Shown: positions 46,671 to 56,966 of the stretch, piece after piece
Layout: each line of letters starts with the position of its first letter
How positions within the stretch are numbered: the stretch's first letter is position 1
NCBI GenBank assembly: GCA_017311315.1
Contig: CM029610.1
Coordinates: 38,084,870-38,148,869, forward strand
DNA: 64,000 nt
DNA from: Dendrocalamus latiflorus
Taxonomy: Eukaryota > Streptophyta > Magnoliopsida > Poales > Poaceae
Direction of reading: 5' to 3'
Notes under the pieces: model-generated
What the model saw: only the letters and a program-made list of their open reading frames with translations
Database searches by the model: none
Told to the model about the DNA's origin: nothing
Translations under genes and position numbers: made by a program

Positions 46671-47261
46671 ACATTGGTACAAAAAATCAATGAAGCTAAC
46701 AATAGAAGACATGTGACATAGTGACTTCGCAATATGACAAAAATTAATGAAGCTATGTAATAATAGGAGGTGATATGCAGACCTTACTTCCCTCATGAGC
46801 AATCACATCTCGCAATTCAAAAAGTCAATAGGAGGTACGTAACAATAGGAGGAACTAAGAACTTTTTGTGCTGCAGCAGTGACTTCGCTTGGACAGTTGT
46901 ACTTTGCTCGGATGGATATGTGTGCCATAGTGACTTCGCTCAGATGACTATGCATGCCGTTCAACCAACGCCCACATGCGTGGAAACAATGATTTCCGTT
47001 AGAAAAGAACTTAAAATCGTAAAACTTTTAGTTGTGCATTGTATAATAATTCCGGAAAGAATTTATTATCTAGGTTCACTTAACAGTTTATTATTATATA
47101 TTTTTAAAAAATATTATATAAAAAACTTAAAAAATTTATAAAAACCATTTTCTCGTGTTGTGCTTCTTTTTTAACTGATGTGGCAAATGCATATAGGTAT
47201 TGATCAGGGGATGTGAGGACAACCAAGCGTGCGTCTCATCCAAATCCTCTGCAGAGATAAA
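46671..47261. other. Spacer
   Basis: No supported gene. The short sequence GTG.CATAGTGACTTCGC recurs three times between 46710 and 46945. The open frame at 46770-47141 has no recognisable domain. Confidence 0.4.
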
Positions 47262-47504
47262 GGGCATGTTCTTTTACAGTTTTTTTGTTTCTGACTTTTA
47301 ATTTTTCTATAGTAACCAATTTTCAAACGAAGTGTCTTTTTAAAATATGGTCTACTAGTTAATTGTAGTATACACTGTAGTAACTTCATTTATATTGGTA
47401 AAAATCGCACGTGAGTTTTTGTTACTCTGTAATCTCTCATATAAACAACCTAAAAACTATAAATGACAGCCTAAAGTCATAAGCTGTAGCAAAAAAAATA
47501 GGCG
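47262..47504. mobile_element. MITE-like element
   Basis: GGGCATGTTCTTTTACAG at the left end. The interior (TAGTAACCAATTTTCAAACG, GTCTACTAGTTAATTGTAG) matches the 716 and 5279 elements. The right end GTAGCAAAAAAAATAGGCGC is a degraded inverted partner. Confidence 0.55.
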
Positions 47505-49142
47505 CAAAGCATTTGAGGGAAAGCACTCGTATGAGAGTAGATGAATGTGCCATGAGAGAACGTGTTTCAGGCGGACACCTTTCCTTATTTTCCCGCTCGT
47601 AGTCTCGTTTTCTGTCTACGTGTTGAACGATTATATCCCCAGAACCTATATTAGCGGAGGGATTCCGGCCCCCTCGCTCGGCCACGTCCCCCCGCCCGCG
47701 CGTCCAGCCGGCGCGTGGCGGGCGGATTTCTGTACGGCCAGGGGAGGCCATTTCCTCCACTTTTCCGGAAATTACGTAAAGGTCATTTTTCCTCGCGAAA
47801 AGGTCTCTGTAAGTTTTTTTTTAAAAAAAATTTGGATAACGCCCCGCAGGTTCCCGAAATTACGTATATGTCCTTATTTACTTACGTACAGGTCCTTACA
47901 AGTCCTCGATTTTTTTACGGAAAAACCCTTTAGCTTTCTCTAAAATACGTATGTGCCCTCGATTTTTTTTTTAAAAACTCCTCACGAATTATCGCCTCTT
48001 TTATTTCAGTACACACGGTGGCTGGCGCGGCGTGTCGCCGCGCCTATGAGGCTAGTAAATACTAATGAGATGAGAAACAACAACTTTCACGTGCTGCTTA
48101 AGCATGGCAAAACGTTGAATCTTTTGGTCCGCCGCGTTCATGTAAGCATGGAACAAGTAAGGTGTTGTTCGATTGGGCTGAAATAAACTGATTTATGATT
48201 AAAATTATATTGTAACTGATGATGATTTATTTGGTGTAACTAAATTTTAAAAGTTTAAAAATAGAAAAATATGTTAGCTCATATAGATAACGCAAACGAA
48301 TACAAGAAAAAAGAACCGGTAAAAAAGCTAAAAAGTCAGAAAAATAAAATTTATAAATAGTAAAAAATAAATTGAAAACTAGAAACTGAAATAAGTGGGA
48401 CCTAATGTGACGGAAAACAACGACTTTCTCGTGCTTTGCATGCCTTCACTGCGTCGCTCATCTTCAAGCGCTCTGCATGGTCAAACATTTTCGGCTCTAC
48501 GTGCAAAAGAGTAAAAGACAACTGATACAACTGCAGAAAGAAACTGTGCGCTATGGATCAACATACGGCAGCCAATTCGTTCACCGAATCAGTTAACGTT
48601 TTGAGCATATGCTTACTGATTGGATCGATCCCCATGATGCTAGACGTGGTAAGATCAAAGCTTGTCGGCGTTACACTATCATCGAACTGTCGAAGACCTG
48701 TCATGAGTTTTAGGTAACCATCCTTCTCCAGAGATATAGAGTAGTTTCGCAGCTGCAGACGTAGCTATGCAGTAACAGTAGCCTAGACGATGACTTACCA
48801 CCAGCTTTTCTTCGAAATCCTTATTTTACCTATTATTTTTTTGAGAGGAATGACTTACTTTTTTTGAGAGGGGAGAGGACTTGACTACTTGCTTGTGACA
48901 ACTGCTGGACTTCTGAAGTCTTGAACGCTCGCCAAAATTCATCCATTTGATTTTGATTCATGGACCGAAAATAATGGACAGCTCAGCCAGTGGCCCATGA
49001 ATGACTTGGACTGGATGGCATGGTACTGGCCCAATTAGGCCTATGCACATGATGTCAAAAGCGCTTAACCTCAATCCTTTCGTCGGCCCGGCTAAACCGC
49101 CGAAGTTACCGACGGCCACTACTCTCTCGCACTTGCCAGGAT
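47505..49142. other. Spacer
   Basis: I find no supported gene. The GC-rich part at 47640-47760 and the AT-rich part at 48200-48400 show no domain-bearing frame. AACAACAACTTTCACGTGCT and AACAACGACTTTCTCGTGCT (48076 and 48416 areas) form a short dispersed repeat. Confidence 0.4.
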
Positions 49143-49151
49143 TTAGTCAGC

Positions 49152-49262
49152 GAAATTTTTGTACGGATAACCTTTTTTTTATTTGGAAATACAGAAATAT
49201 ACCTGCGGGAAATTTTTTAACAAAAATAGCCTCCAGTCGCCCAATGGGGGGGCGAGTAGAGC
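49152..49262 (+). repeat. MULE left terminal inverted repeat
   Basis: Pairs with 54521-54631 in inverse orientation, sharing TTGTACGGATAAC, GGAAATACAGAAATATACC, GCGGGAAA, ACAAAAATAGCCTC and AGTCGCCCAAT. The inner limit is approximate. Confidence 0.9.
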
Positions 49263-49470
49263 CTTTCGCCCACCCGGGGAGCGACATTTAAAGAATCTGC
49301 GAACCGTTGGGCGAATCAGCGCTGTCGCCTGCACGTTAGGCGACTTAATTTAAGTCGCTGTACAGTTGGGCATTGCAGTCGCCCAACGCTAGGGCGACAG
49401 GGGGGGTTAAGGCGGCCCAGCCGGCTCCCACTACCAACCACCTTTTTCACTCATTCAGCAAACACATTCA

Positions 49471-49713
49471 GCACACAGAGAAGAGGAAGAAGGAAAAGAA
49501 ACAAGGGGGAGAAGAGAGGAAGGAGGGGAAGAAGAGGAGAAGGAGAGGAAGAAGAGGAGAAGGAGAGGAGGAGGTGAGGGAGGAAGGAGGGGAAGAAGAG
49601 GAGAAGGAGAGGAGGAGGTGAGGGAGGAAGGAGGGGAAGAAGAGGAGAGGAGGAGGTGAGGGAGGAAGGAGGGGAAGAAGAGGAGAGGAGGAGGTGAGGG
49701 AGGAAGGAGGAAT
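49471..49713. repeat. GA-rich tandem repeat in the MULE leader
   Basis: Purine-only sequence of repeated GAAGAAGAGGAGA and GGAGGAGGTGAGGGAGGAAG blocks in about 40-bp units. It lies in the presumed 5' leader of the transposase gene. A splice donor (AG|GTATTT, about 49740) and acceptor (ATGCAG, about 49979) would remove the following intron. Confidence 0.75.
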
Positions 49714-49992
49714 AGAAGCTATTCCATCAATTTGGATCCAGGTATTTTTTTTGGATTATGTTGTATTTGCATTATTATTTATATGAAATGTTGGTGTTAA
49801 TAAAAATTATAGATGTAGAATAATTAGTACCGTGTTAGTATGAAAATATTATTGTAGAAAAGGTTTGGTATGCAATTTGTAGTATGGTAGTATAGAAATT
49901 TTAGCAAAGTTTGTGGTATAAGAAGTTTAGTATTGTGCGATATTATTTGACATGTCGCAAAATTGAAATATATATGCAGGCCGACATCATCA

Positions 49993-52615
49993 ATGTCCAC
50001 TACATTGAGAGTGTATTACGGAGCTGGAACCATTCGTGAAGGTCCGAATGGTGTGGATTTGAGCGATTTTCCGCAAGTCACTCTCGTACTTCCGGATGAC
50101 GAGAATGCTCGAATGGGAGATGTGCATCTTTGGCTGACCCGGAGTTTTTCGTTGAACCCCGAGGTGTACAGCGTCGTCGTGCAAGGGCTTTGGAGCCGGT
50201 CTCCCACGGACATCAGATGGGAGTTGAAGACATTGGTGCGCTCTGCCACATGGAAGGGCTTTGTGCTAGGGTGCCGGCGTCGTGGATACGAGTGTGTGCT
50301 GCTTGTGCAACCGTGCTCAGTACAAGTAGCTGAGGAAGCTCGTGCAACAGCCGTTGTTGTGGGACATGAGTGCGGGCCGCATGTTGGCGGACATGATGAA
50401 GTTGCTCGTCATGAAGCCGATGCGGTACATGGAGGAGAGTTACAGCCGCCAAGCCATAGAGAGCCAACTGGGCAAGCCAATGAAGGAGAGTATAATGAGT
50501 ACATTGTGCAGCAGATGGACTCTGATGACGAGAGGGCATGGGATGAAGAGGAAGCTGTAGAGGACGACGACGAGGACAGTTCCGATGAGGATGAAGTTCC
50601 TATCCCCCGGGAATGGAACCGGTTTAATGCGGAGGGTCTTTCCGCACATGATGAGCATGAATCACAATGGGAGTACCATGAGACAGAAGTTCGGTTGCAT
50701 GCTATGTTTGCTGATAAGGAAGCGCTGCAGGATGCCATCAAGCTTTGGGCCCTTTCAATGCAGCGGACATTTCGCGTCGTCAAATCAAGCCAGGAGCAGT
50801 ACACTGTGAAGTGCGAGCAGACTGGTTGCCCTGGCGGGTGCACGCCCGTAAACCTAAGTATGAGACTCATTGGATTGTGTCCAAGGTTAAGCCGCACTCC
50901 TGCATTCTAAACACTGTCTTGGCGAGACATCGTAACCTGACGTCCGGATTTATAGCCAATCTCATGTATGGGGAGATAGTGCAGAAGAAGGACATGGCAG
51001 CCACGCATATTGTGGTAGCTATTGAGAATAAATTCAAGTATAAGATTAGCTACGCGAAGGCGTGGCGTGCCAAGCAGAAGGCGTTGGAAAAATATTTTGG
51101 CACTTTCGAGGCGGCGTACGACAACCTTCCTCGTATGCTTAATGTCCTGCAGGAAAGGAACCCCGGCACGTACATCGCCCTCCACGAGAAGCCGTCCATA
51201 AGTCCGCCAGGGTATGCGGTGTTGCAGAGAGCAATGTTTGCATTTGGTGCTAGCATCGAAGCATTCAGGCACATGCTGCCAGTGATCTCAATTGACGAGA
51301 CCTTCTTGACAGGCAAATACAAGGGGCAGATTCTGACGGCCATAGGCGTTGACGGTAACAATCAAATATTTCCGCTGGCCATTGCATTTGTGGAGAGTGA
51401 GAATTACGAGAGCTGGCTGTGGTTTCTTAGACATGTGAGGGCTGGAGTTGTAGCCACTCGGCCTGGTGTGTGCGTAATCCATGATCGCCACGCCGGTATT
51501 ATCAAGGCAATAAGAAAACTTCAAGAAGACCCCGAGGAGCCCTTTCCTTGGCCGGACATGAAGAACCGGTGGTGCAGTCGTCACTTAGGGGCAAACTTTT
51601 TCAAGCAATTCCCTAAACAATCTTTGATGAAGCTATTCAAGAGGCTGGCTAGGCAGAACCAACAGAGAAAATTTGATACTTTATGGAGGTTGTTGGATGA
51701 GCACACTAGGAAGGAAGACCGTCGAAGAGAGGAGCAAGGAGCCGGTCACTCCTGGGGCGGCACAACCACAATGCTTGCCACCAATCGATGCGCCTAACCC
51801 AAGTGGTCCAAGAAGAAGGAGCTCACGAAACATCAGGTGCTTCGCGCAGTGGATCGAGGGGGAACCGTTGGAGAAGTGGTCGCTGTTGCACGACACAGGT
51901 GGCACAAGGTACAGAATAATGACAACTAACCTTGCCGAGGTGTACAATTGGGTTCTAAGGGGTCTCCGTTCTCAGCCCCTTGTCGCCATCGTGGAAGGTG
52001 TTCTTCACAGCACAATCCGGTACTTCAGGGAGAGGCACGCGAGTGCCGCACTTCATGCGGCCAATCCCGGGGCTCTGTATTCGGCAAAAATTACTGTGTA
52101 CATGGAGACGAAGGCACAAAAGGGTCAGTTGCACACAGTGCAGGTCATGGGCAACAGAGAGCATCGTTTTGAGGTGATACTCCGTGATAGAGCCGGATTT
52201 GGAACGACTCGGTCACTTGTTACCCACGAGGTCTGTCTTGGAGAGCATGCAAATGAACCTAGCTGCACGTGCAACAAGCTTAAGTTGTTACACAAACCGT
52301 GCTCTCATGTCCTCGCTACATGCGGGACCGTGGGTATGGATCCTTCGAACTTCATGTCCGAGTTCTTCTTTAAGGGGAGGGTACTGCAGGCTTGGTGTGG
52401 GGAGCTCTGAGGGTTCAGGGTGGTGGGAAACTTCGCCACTTTGGACATTGCATCGAGGACCTGGGTTCCGGATGTTAACATGTTGAAGGGTGGGAAGAGT
52501 CGGCGACAGAGCCGACGTATTAGGAATGACATGGATGAATCACAAGCTGGAACACCGGGTGCACGTTGTGGTCGATGCGGTTAGGAGGGGCACACAGCTA
52601 GACGATGCAATGCAT
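49993..52615 (+). pseudogene. mudrA-type MULE transposase, frameshifted
   Basis: The reading starts at ATG 49993 (MSTTLRVYYGAGTIREGPNG), the standard N-terminus of this MULE clade. A MuDR DNA-binding region follows near 50690-50860 (LWALSMQRTFRVVKSS, VKCEQTGCP). Near 50832 the frame shifts. The next frame carries the DDE domain (VISIDETFLTGKYKG, VCVIHDRHAGI). A second shift near 51715-51745 moves to a third frame with MTTNLAEVYNWVLRGLRS and a SWIM zinc finger (CTCNKLKLLHKPCSH), ending at TGA 52410. Family-like sequence continues in that frame to a zinc knuckle (CGRCG...GHTARRC) near 52590 but is interrupted by further stops. The copy cannot make a full transposase, so the element now needs one supplied in trans. 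Confidence 0.9.
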
Positions 52616-52814
52616 GTCCTGATCAGTAGTTACATGACTTTTCTGTAATGTAGTTGGTTATGTACTTATTTAGTACATGTATTTGCTGTTTGTTAAAATG
52701 AGATACTTTTGTGGCTCGTGCACAAGACAATCAATTCATGACATGCTTAACAACATTGCACATTATTTCGATCGACCCTCGTACATACTACGGTACAACC
52801 ACACACATCGTTGC

Positions 52815-53427
52815 TTATATGCCAAATGAGCCTCGTGGCACCCACATGGAGAACTGCTGAAGTGGACGCCTCGGACAGGGCTGGCCATCGTGGTAGTGGC
52901 ACGCACATATGCAACTTGGGTTTGCACAGCAACATGTCGGATCGTACGAGCTTCCTATGTTGACAACCTCCTCGTTTCCCCTCTCGCGTTGCATCTGTTG
53001 GCGGAGGTCATTGTTCTCCTCATTGAGAGTCTCCATTCGGTACTCCAAGTCCATTATTCGGTCCCATAAAGTACCCACATAACGGTCAATATACCGTTCA
53101 TGAGGAGGGTCGATCCAGCGGGAGTAGTCGCATTTCGCCATCTGCGAAAAAAGACAGTAAACATGGAGGGTCCATAAGCAATAACAAAAATGTACTATTA
53201 GTAATTTGTACCCCGGAGCGTGGGCATCGGAAGAAACGGCGCCCGCCATCGTTCGGCCCTTCCAGGACCTGCACGACCACGTACTCATTGTGTCTGCATT
53301 TCGGCCACGCTGGTTGCGCACGCCGGCTTGGTATCAAGCGGTACTGTGGACCGAACATCTCCCTCTTTTCCAAGGGAAGGTCTTCCTTCGGTGACCCATA
53401 TCCGACTGGCCCGTCATCTTCCGCCAT
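52815..53427 (-). CDS. GRF-type zinc finger protein carried by the MULE
   Basis: Two exons, 53427-53212 and 53141-52815, join in phase at GT-AG sites to give 180 intact residues. A GRF-like zinc-binding motif covers about residues 40-85: Cys44, His46, GGRRFFRCP with Cys68, then Cys76 and Trp81 in CDYSRW, the spacing of zf-GRF domains. A coiled coil follows (about 87-132, LWDRIMDLEYRMETLNEENN). A Cys/His-rich tail (CCCANPSCICACH) may bind a second metal. It converges on the transposase and lies wholly inside the element. The position recalls mudrB of maize MuDR, but the protein is not mudrB-like. Its role is unknown; DNA binding is plausible. It could be a captured host gene fragment or a standard partner gene of this MULE clade. 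Confidence 0.8.
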
Positions 53428-54520
53428 GGTATGTTCTACCACGAAATAGAAGGTACTTCTTTGTTCGATTTACAGGGTTTTCTGGCTACAACTTCATGGG
53501 ACCTCAACCGTGCTATTTATATCGAACGGCGGGACAAAAGAGGGCTGTTTTGCCCAGAGACATGACAAAAGCGCTCAGCTTTACTCGGTGAGATGACAAC
53601 ACATGCCAGCTTTACGCAGTGATATGACAAAACGGGGTAGCTTTGCTCAGTCAGATTACAACACATGCCAGCTCTGAAAAGGTTACGATCTATGAATTCC
53701 CATGTCGTCCTCTCCATGGACTACTGGCCTCTGAGAAGGCAATGTTGTAGCACTTATTTCCTGGAAACGACTGAAAAGGTTACGTTGTATCAAATACATT
53801 GAATGGTCCAACCTCTAAAAAGGCTACGAACTATGAATTTATTACGAGGCTACATGCTCTGAAAAGCCTACATAGGGACATTTATTGCACCAGATCCTGA
53901 AAAAGCGAAAAGATTCGCATGTCGTCCTCTCCATGAACTATGCCCACTGCACCCGCAAGTTATATTCCCTAAGGCATGTTAGGACTAGTGGTGGAGTTCT
54001 GAACATTACAAGTACATGGTTCCACACATTACTAATAGTACTGTCGGAGTTGCTCTTAGTCGCATATCATGCTATATGTTATGCATGTAATAACAATGTA
54101 CGCGGCATGTTACTCCCAACTCTGTATTATGAAGTTTATTTCTATTGACATAAGCTTATTATTTAGCATGTTCGCATTCAATGATTCAGATAGCAAGTCA
54201 TACCGGTTCTCTCCGTAAACTATTTCTCAGCAACATCAAAATATCACTTACCACTCTATGTATCTATCGTTCTACGGTCAATCATTCTTAAAAAAAATTT
54301 GAAATTTTTTTTGTGCACCTACAACATACAGTGCACATAAACTTTTATTACAACTATACCAGATTTTTTTCTCTGTTTCAAACTACAAAATTGCCAAAAC
54401 TCTACAAAAATCAGGGGGACTGAATGAAGTCGCCTACCTACTGGGCGACTGCATTACAAGTCGTCCATCATTAAATCGCCCAGTGAGAAAGCGACTCCAT
54501 GATGTCGCTTTCCCGTAAAG
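53428..54520. other. MULE noncoding region right of the GRF gene
   Basis: Holds the presumed GRF promoter and short direct repeats (ATGACA.AACACATGCCAGCTTTAC and CGCATGTCGTCCTCTCCATG.ACTA, each roughly twice). A GTCGCC-rich subterminal stretch begins about 54425. No further gene seen. Confidence 0.5.
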
Positions 54521-54631
54521 CGACATAAACTCTTGTCTATTGGGCGACTAGAGGCTATTTTTGTAAAACATTTTCCCGCGGGTATATTTCTGTATTTCCG
54601 AATAAAAAAAGTTATCCGTACAAAAAAATTC
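54521..54631 (-). repeat. MULE right terminal inverted repeat
   Basis: Inverse partner of 49152-49262. It is immediately followed by the TTAGTCAGC target duplication. Confidence 0.9.
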
Positions 54632-55026
54632 TTAGTCAGCTCACATTCGTCGGCAGTGTTTTCCGACGTGGATGGAGTAGAAGAAAAATGGAGAAAAGGG
54701 TCAAGGGAACGCAAGGAGAAAATAGGCCATAGCTTCGTCACTCAGCCCTTGCAGTTCGTGCAGCATCGGCTACTACAATAATAATGTTTTAAAGTAACTT
54801 ATCATTAAAATTTTTTTAAAATAATATATCAATATTCGATTTATTTACATAAAACCTTTTACCCCGGAAAAAAAAGCCAAACAACAGCACTGCTCCCGAG
54901 GCGAGGCCGACTGACTCCACTGCGAACCCCGCCGAACACCGATGCTTCCTGCCGCACCGGAAGCCAACCAAACCTCCACACTGGTCGTAAAGCAGCTGCC
55001 CCACGGTCTACCGAGCCTACAACACT

Positions 55027-55439
55027 GGCCCTGTTTGTTTCCACTTAAGATTATTATAATCTAGCTTATAGGTGGGGGATTATATAAGCTAGATTATAAT
55101 AAGCTGATGGAAAATAAGCTGTCAAGTGTTTGGCAGCCTGGATTATCAGAGGTATGGATTGTTGTATTCGAATGTTTAAAGACTACAATGTCATCGAGAG
55201 AGAGGCAAGGGAGTTGGGGGATGGATGAATGGCAAAGGTGGGTAATATTCCTAAAGTTTTATGGTCCTTAAGGTAAAAGGTGGATCTATAAGCTGAAATA
55301 AGCTCCTTTTTTGAGCTTATTAGATTACAATAATCTGGGCTATTAGATTATAATAAGTTACCTTATAATCTAGGCTGTTTGTTTCCACTTATGATTATAA
55401 GTTAGATTATAATAATCTTAAGTGGAAATAAACAGGGCC
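55027..55439. mobile_element. MITE with long inverted ends
   Basis: Left GGCCCTGTTTGTTTCCACTT and right AAGTGGAAATAAACAGGGCC are inverted, with ATTATAATCTA/TAGATTATAAT blocks inside. The flanks carry ACT on both sides, a possible 3-bp duplication as in Tourist/PIF-type MITEs. A partial internal copy of the left end (GGCTGTTTGTTTCCACTTA) lies at about 55373. Confidence 0.75.
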
Positions 55440-55707
55440 ACTGTATCGGAATTCAAGAATGGATATGCAAAAATCAAACAGATGCGTGCACGCTTGACAT
55501 GGAAATGGAAGAGGAATGATTTAATGCACGAGCAGATGGCTAGCGTCGATTTGCATCGTCATACGCCATCAGAGCAGTATTCAACGAACATCAGTACATC
55601 ACACTATCACAGAGCTGAGCTAGTTCCAACATAATGTACTTGTTGTCGCTTCTTGTCTGCCACAGAGCCCAGTGCTATGGAGGAGTAGCAGCGACCTGGT
55701 ACGTTGG

Positions 55708-56244
55708 CTAGGGTTCTGCCGCCCGCGACGGCCGGGACGGCGCGCGGCAGGTGGGGCAGGACGCGCGCGCCGCGAGCCACCCGTCCACGCAGGCTCCGTG
55801 GAAGCCGTGCCCGCACGCCGGGAGCACGCGGACGCGCTCGCCGTCCGCCAGCTCCGACAGGCAGATGGCACACTCCGCCTCGGCCCACCCACTGGCCACT
55901 GGGACGCCGGACCCGGCGCCGGCCGCATTGGAGCTGGCGGTGGCGGCGTCATCGGACGGGGTCTTGGGAGGCTGCGCCTGCGCCTGAGCGGCGCGGCGGC
56001 GGGCGAGACAGCGGAGGAGGAAGCGGGCGGCGGCGTGGAGGGAGAAGGCGAGGAGGGAGACGAAGGCGAGGATGACGAGGATGGTGGCCACGTTGGAGAA
56101 GAAGGCCCGGGAGCTGGAGTAGGGGCCCCACGCGTCGGCGGGGGTGGGAGGCGGCGGCCTCGGCGGAGACGGAGACGAGGTGACTATGGTCGCCGCCGTG
56201 GCGTTCATAGAGGGCGAGGCGGTTGGGTTGGTCCGGCGTGTCAT
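55708..56244 (-). CDS. ATL-type RING-H2 E3 ubiquitin ligase
   Basis: An intronless 178-residue protein, the typical ATL family size. Order: Pro/Ser/Thr-rich N-terminus, one transmembrane helix (about 49-78, FFSNVATILVILAFVSLLAF), a basic stretch, and a GLD-like position occupied by ASGWAEAE. The canonical RING-H2 has Cys125, Cys128, Cys144, His146, His149, Cys152, Cys163 and Cys166 (CAICLSEL, PACGHGFHGACVDGWL, CPTC). All eight ligands are present. ATL proteins ubiquitinate membrane or soluble targets in defence and stress responses. The start at 56244 (MTRRTNP) is preferred; the frame is open to an earlier ATG at 56307. A duplicated 59-bp block lies 163-300 bp upstream. The substrate is unknown. 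Confidence 0.9.
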   Translation of the reverse strand: MTRRTNPTASPSMNATAATIVTSSPSPPRPPPPTPADAWGPYSSSRAFFSNVATILVILAFVSLLAFSLHAAARFLLRCLARRRAAQAQAQPPKTPSDDAATASSNAAGAGSGVPVASGWAEAECAICLSELADGERVRVLPACGHGFHGACVDGWLAARASCPTCRAPSRPSRAAEP

Positions 56245-56406
56245 GGCTTTCTTTGGAGTGATATGGATGGCGCAGCGTGGGACAGCAGTGAAAGAGCGCG
56301 GGTGCAAGGAGGTGTCGTTGTCTGTGTTTGGGAATGGTCTTGGCTTTCGTTGGCTGCTTGCTTGGCTTTATGTATGCTTCTTTAACTCTGGTCCCATATG
56401 AATTGA

Positions 56407-56544
56407 GGGGGACTTGAAGCGTTCCATATGAATTGAGATGCAGAATCATATGGATATCACTTGCTTTATGTGTTTGGGAAAAGGAGGGGGACTTGAAGCG
56501 TTCCATATGAATTGAGATGCAGAATCATATGGATATCACTTGCT
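56407..56544. repeat. 59-bp direct duplication upstream of the ATL gene
   Basis: 56407-56465 and 56486-56544 are identical or nearly so, starting GGGGGACTTGAAGCGTTCCA and ending TGGATATCACTTGCT, 79 bp apart. A third partial piece (CCATATGAATTGAG) lies at about 56394. Confidence 0.9.
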
Positions 56545-56966
56545 AAACCAACAAATGGCATACTTAACTCTGGTCAATGTTCTTCCCGCCGTATCAGTAA
56601 CGTCCTACTGGGCCATAGGTCTTGTACTCCGCTAACTTTTAGGTTCCTCGTCCTCATCACCTTATCGAACGCATCAAAAAGACGGGCAGGCCCATTGGCC
56701 CGATCCCCAAGACATAAGGTCGAAGTATTTGATCCTCTATGTACGCATCACAGTTCACAAATGCACTGTGTTTTGTACTGTAATTGTAGCTCCGTCAGAC
56801 CTCTTTGGTTTGTTTTTTTTCAGAACGAAGACCGGAGCTGTTTAAAGACGTTTTATTTGGCACTGCTTGTACTTGTATTTACAAAAATAGTAGTATGTTT
56901 GGTATATTTGCTGTTCGGTGACCGGATGCCAATGCCAAAGGGCGAACACGTAGGTCCTGCCATCCC

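Larger units (their letters stand above)
49152..54631 (+). mobile_element. Mutator-like element (MULE) with transposase and GRF gene
   Basis: A 5.48-kb element with a perfect 9-bp target duplication TTAGTCAGC (49143-49151 and 54632-54640), diagnostic of Mutator-type transposons. The terminal inverted repeats span roughly 110 bp (left from GAAATTTTTGTACGGATAAC; right reversed from GAATTTTTTTGTACGGATAAC) and include GCGGGAAA and GTCGCCCAAT blocks. Inside are a plus-strand mudrA-type transposase, broken, and a convergent minus-strand GRF zinc-finger gene, intact. Subterminal regions are rich in GTCGCC/GGCGAC motifs on both sides. Confidence 0.93.
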
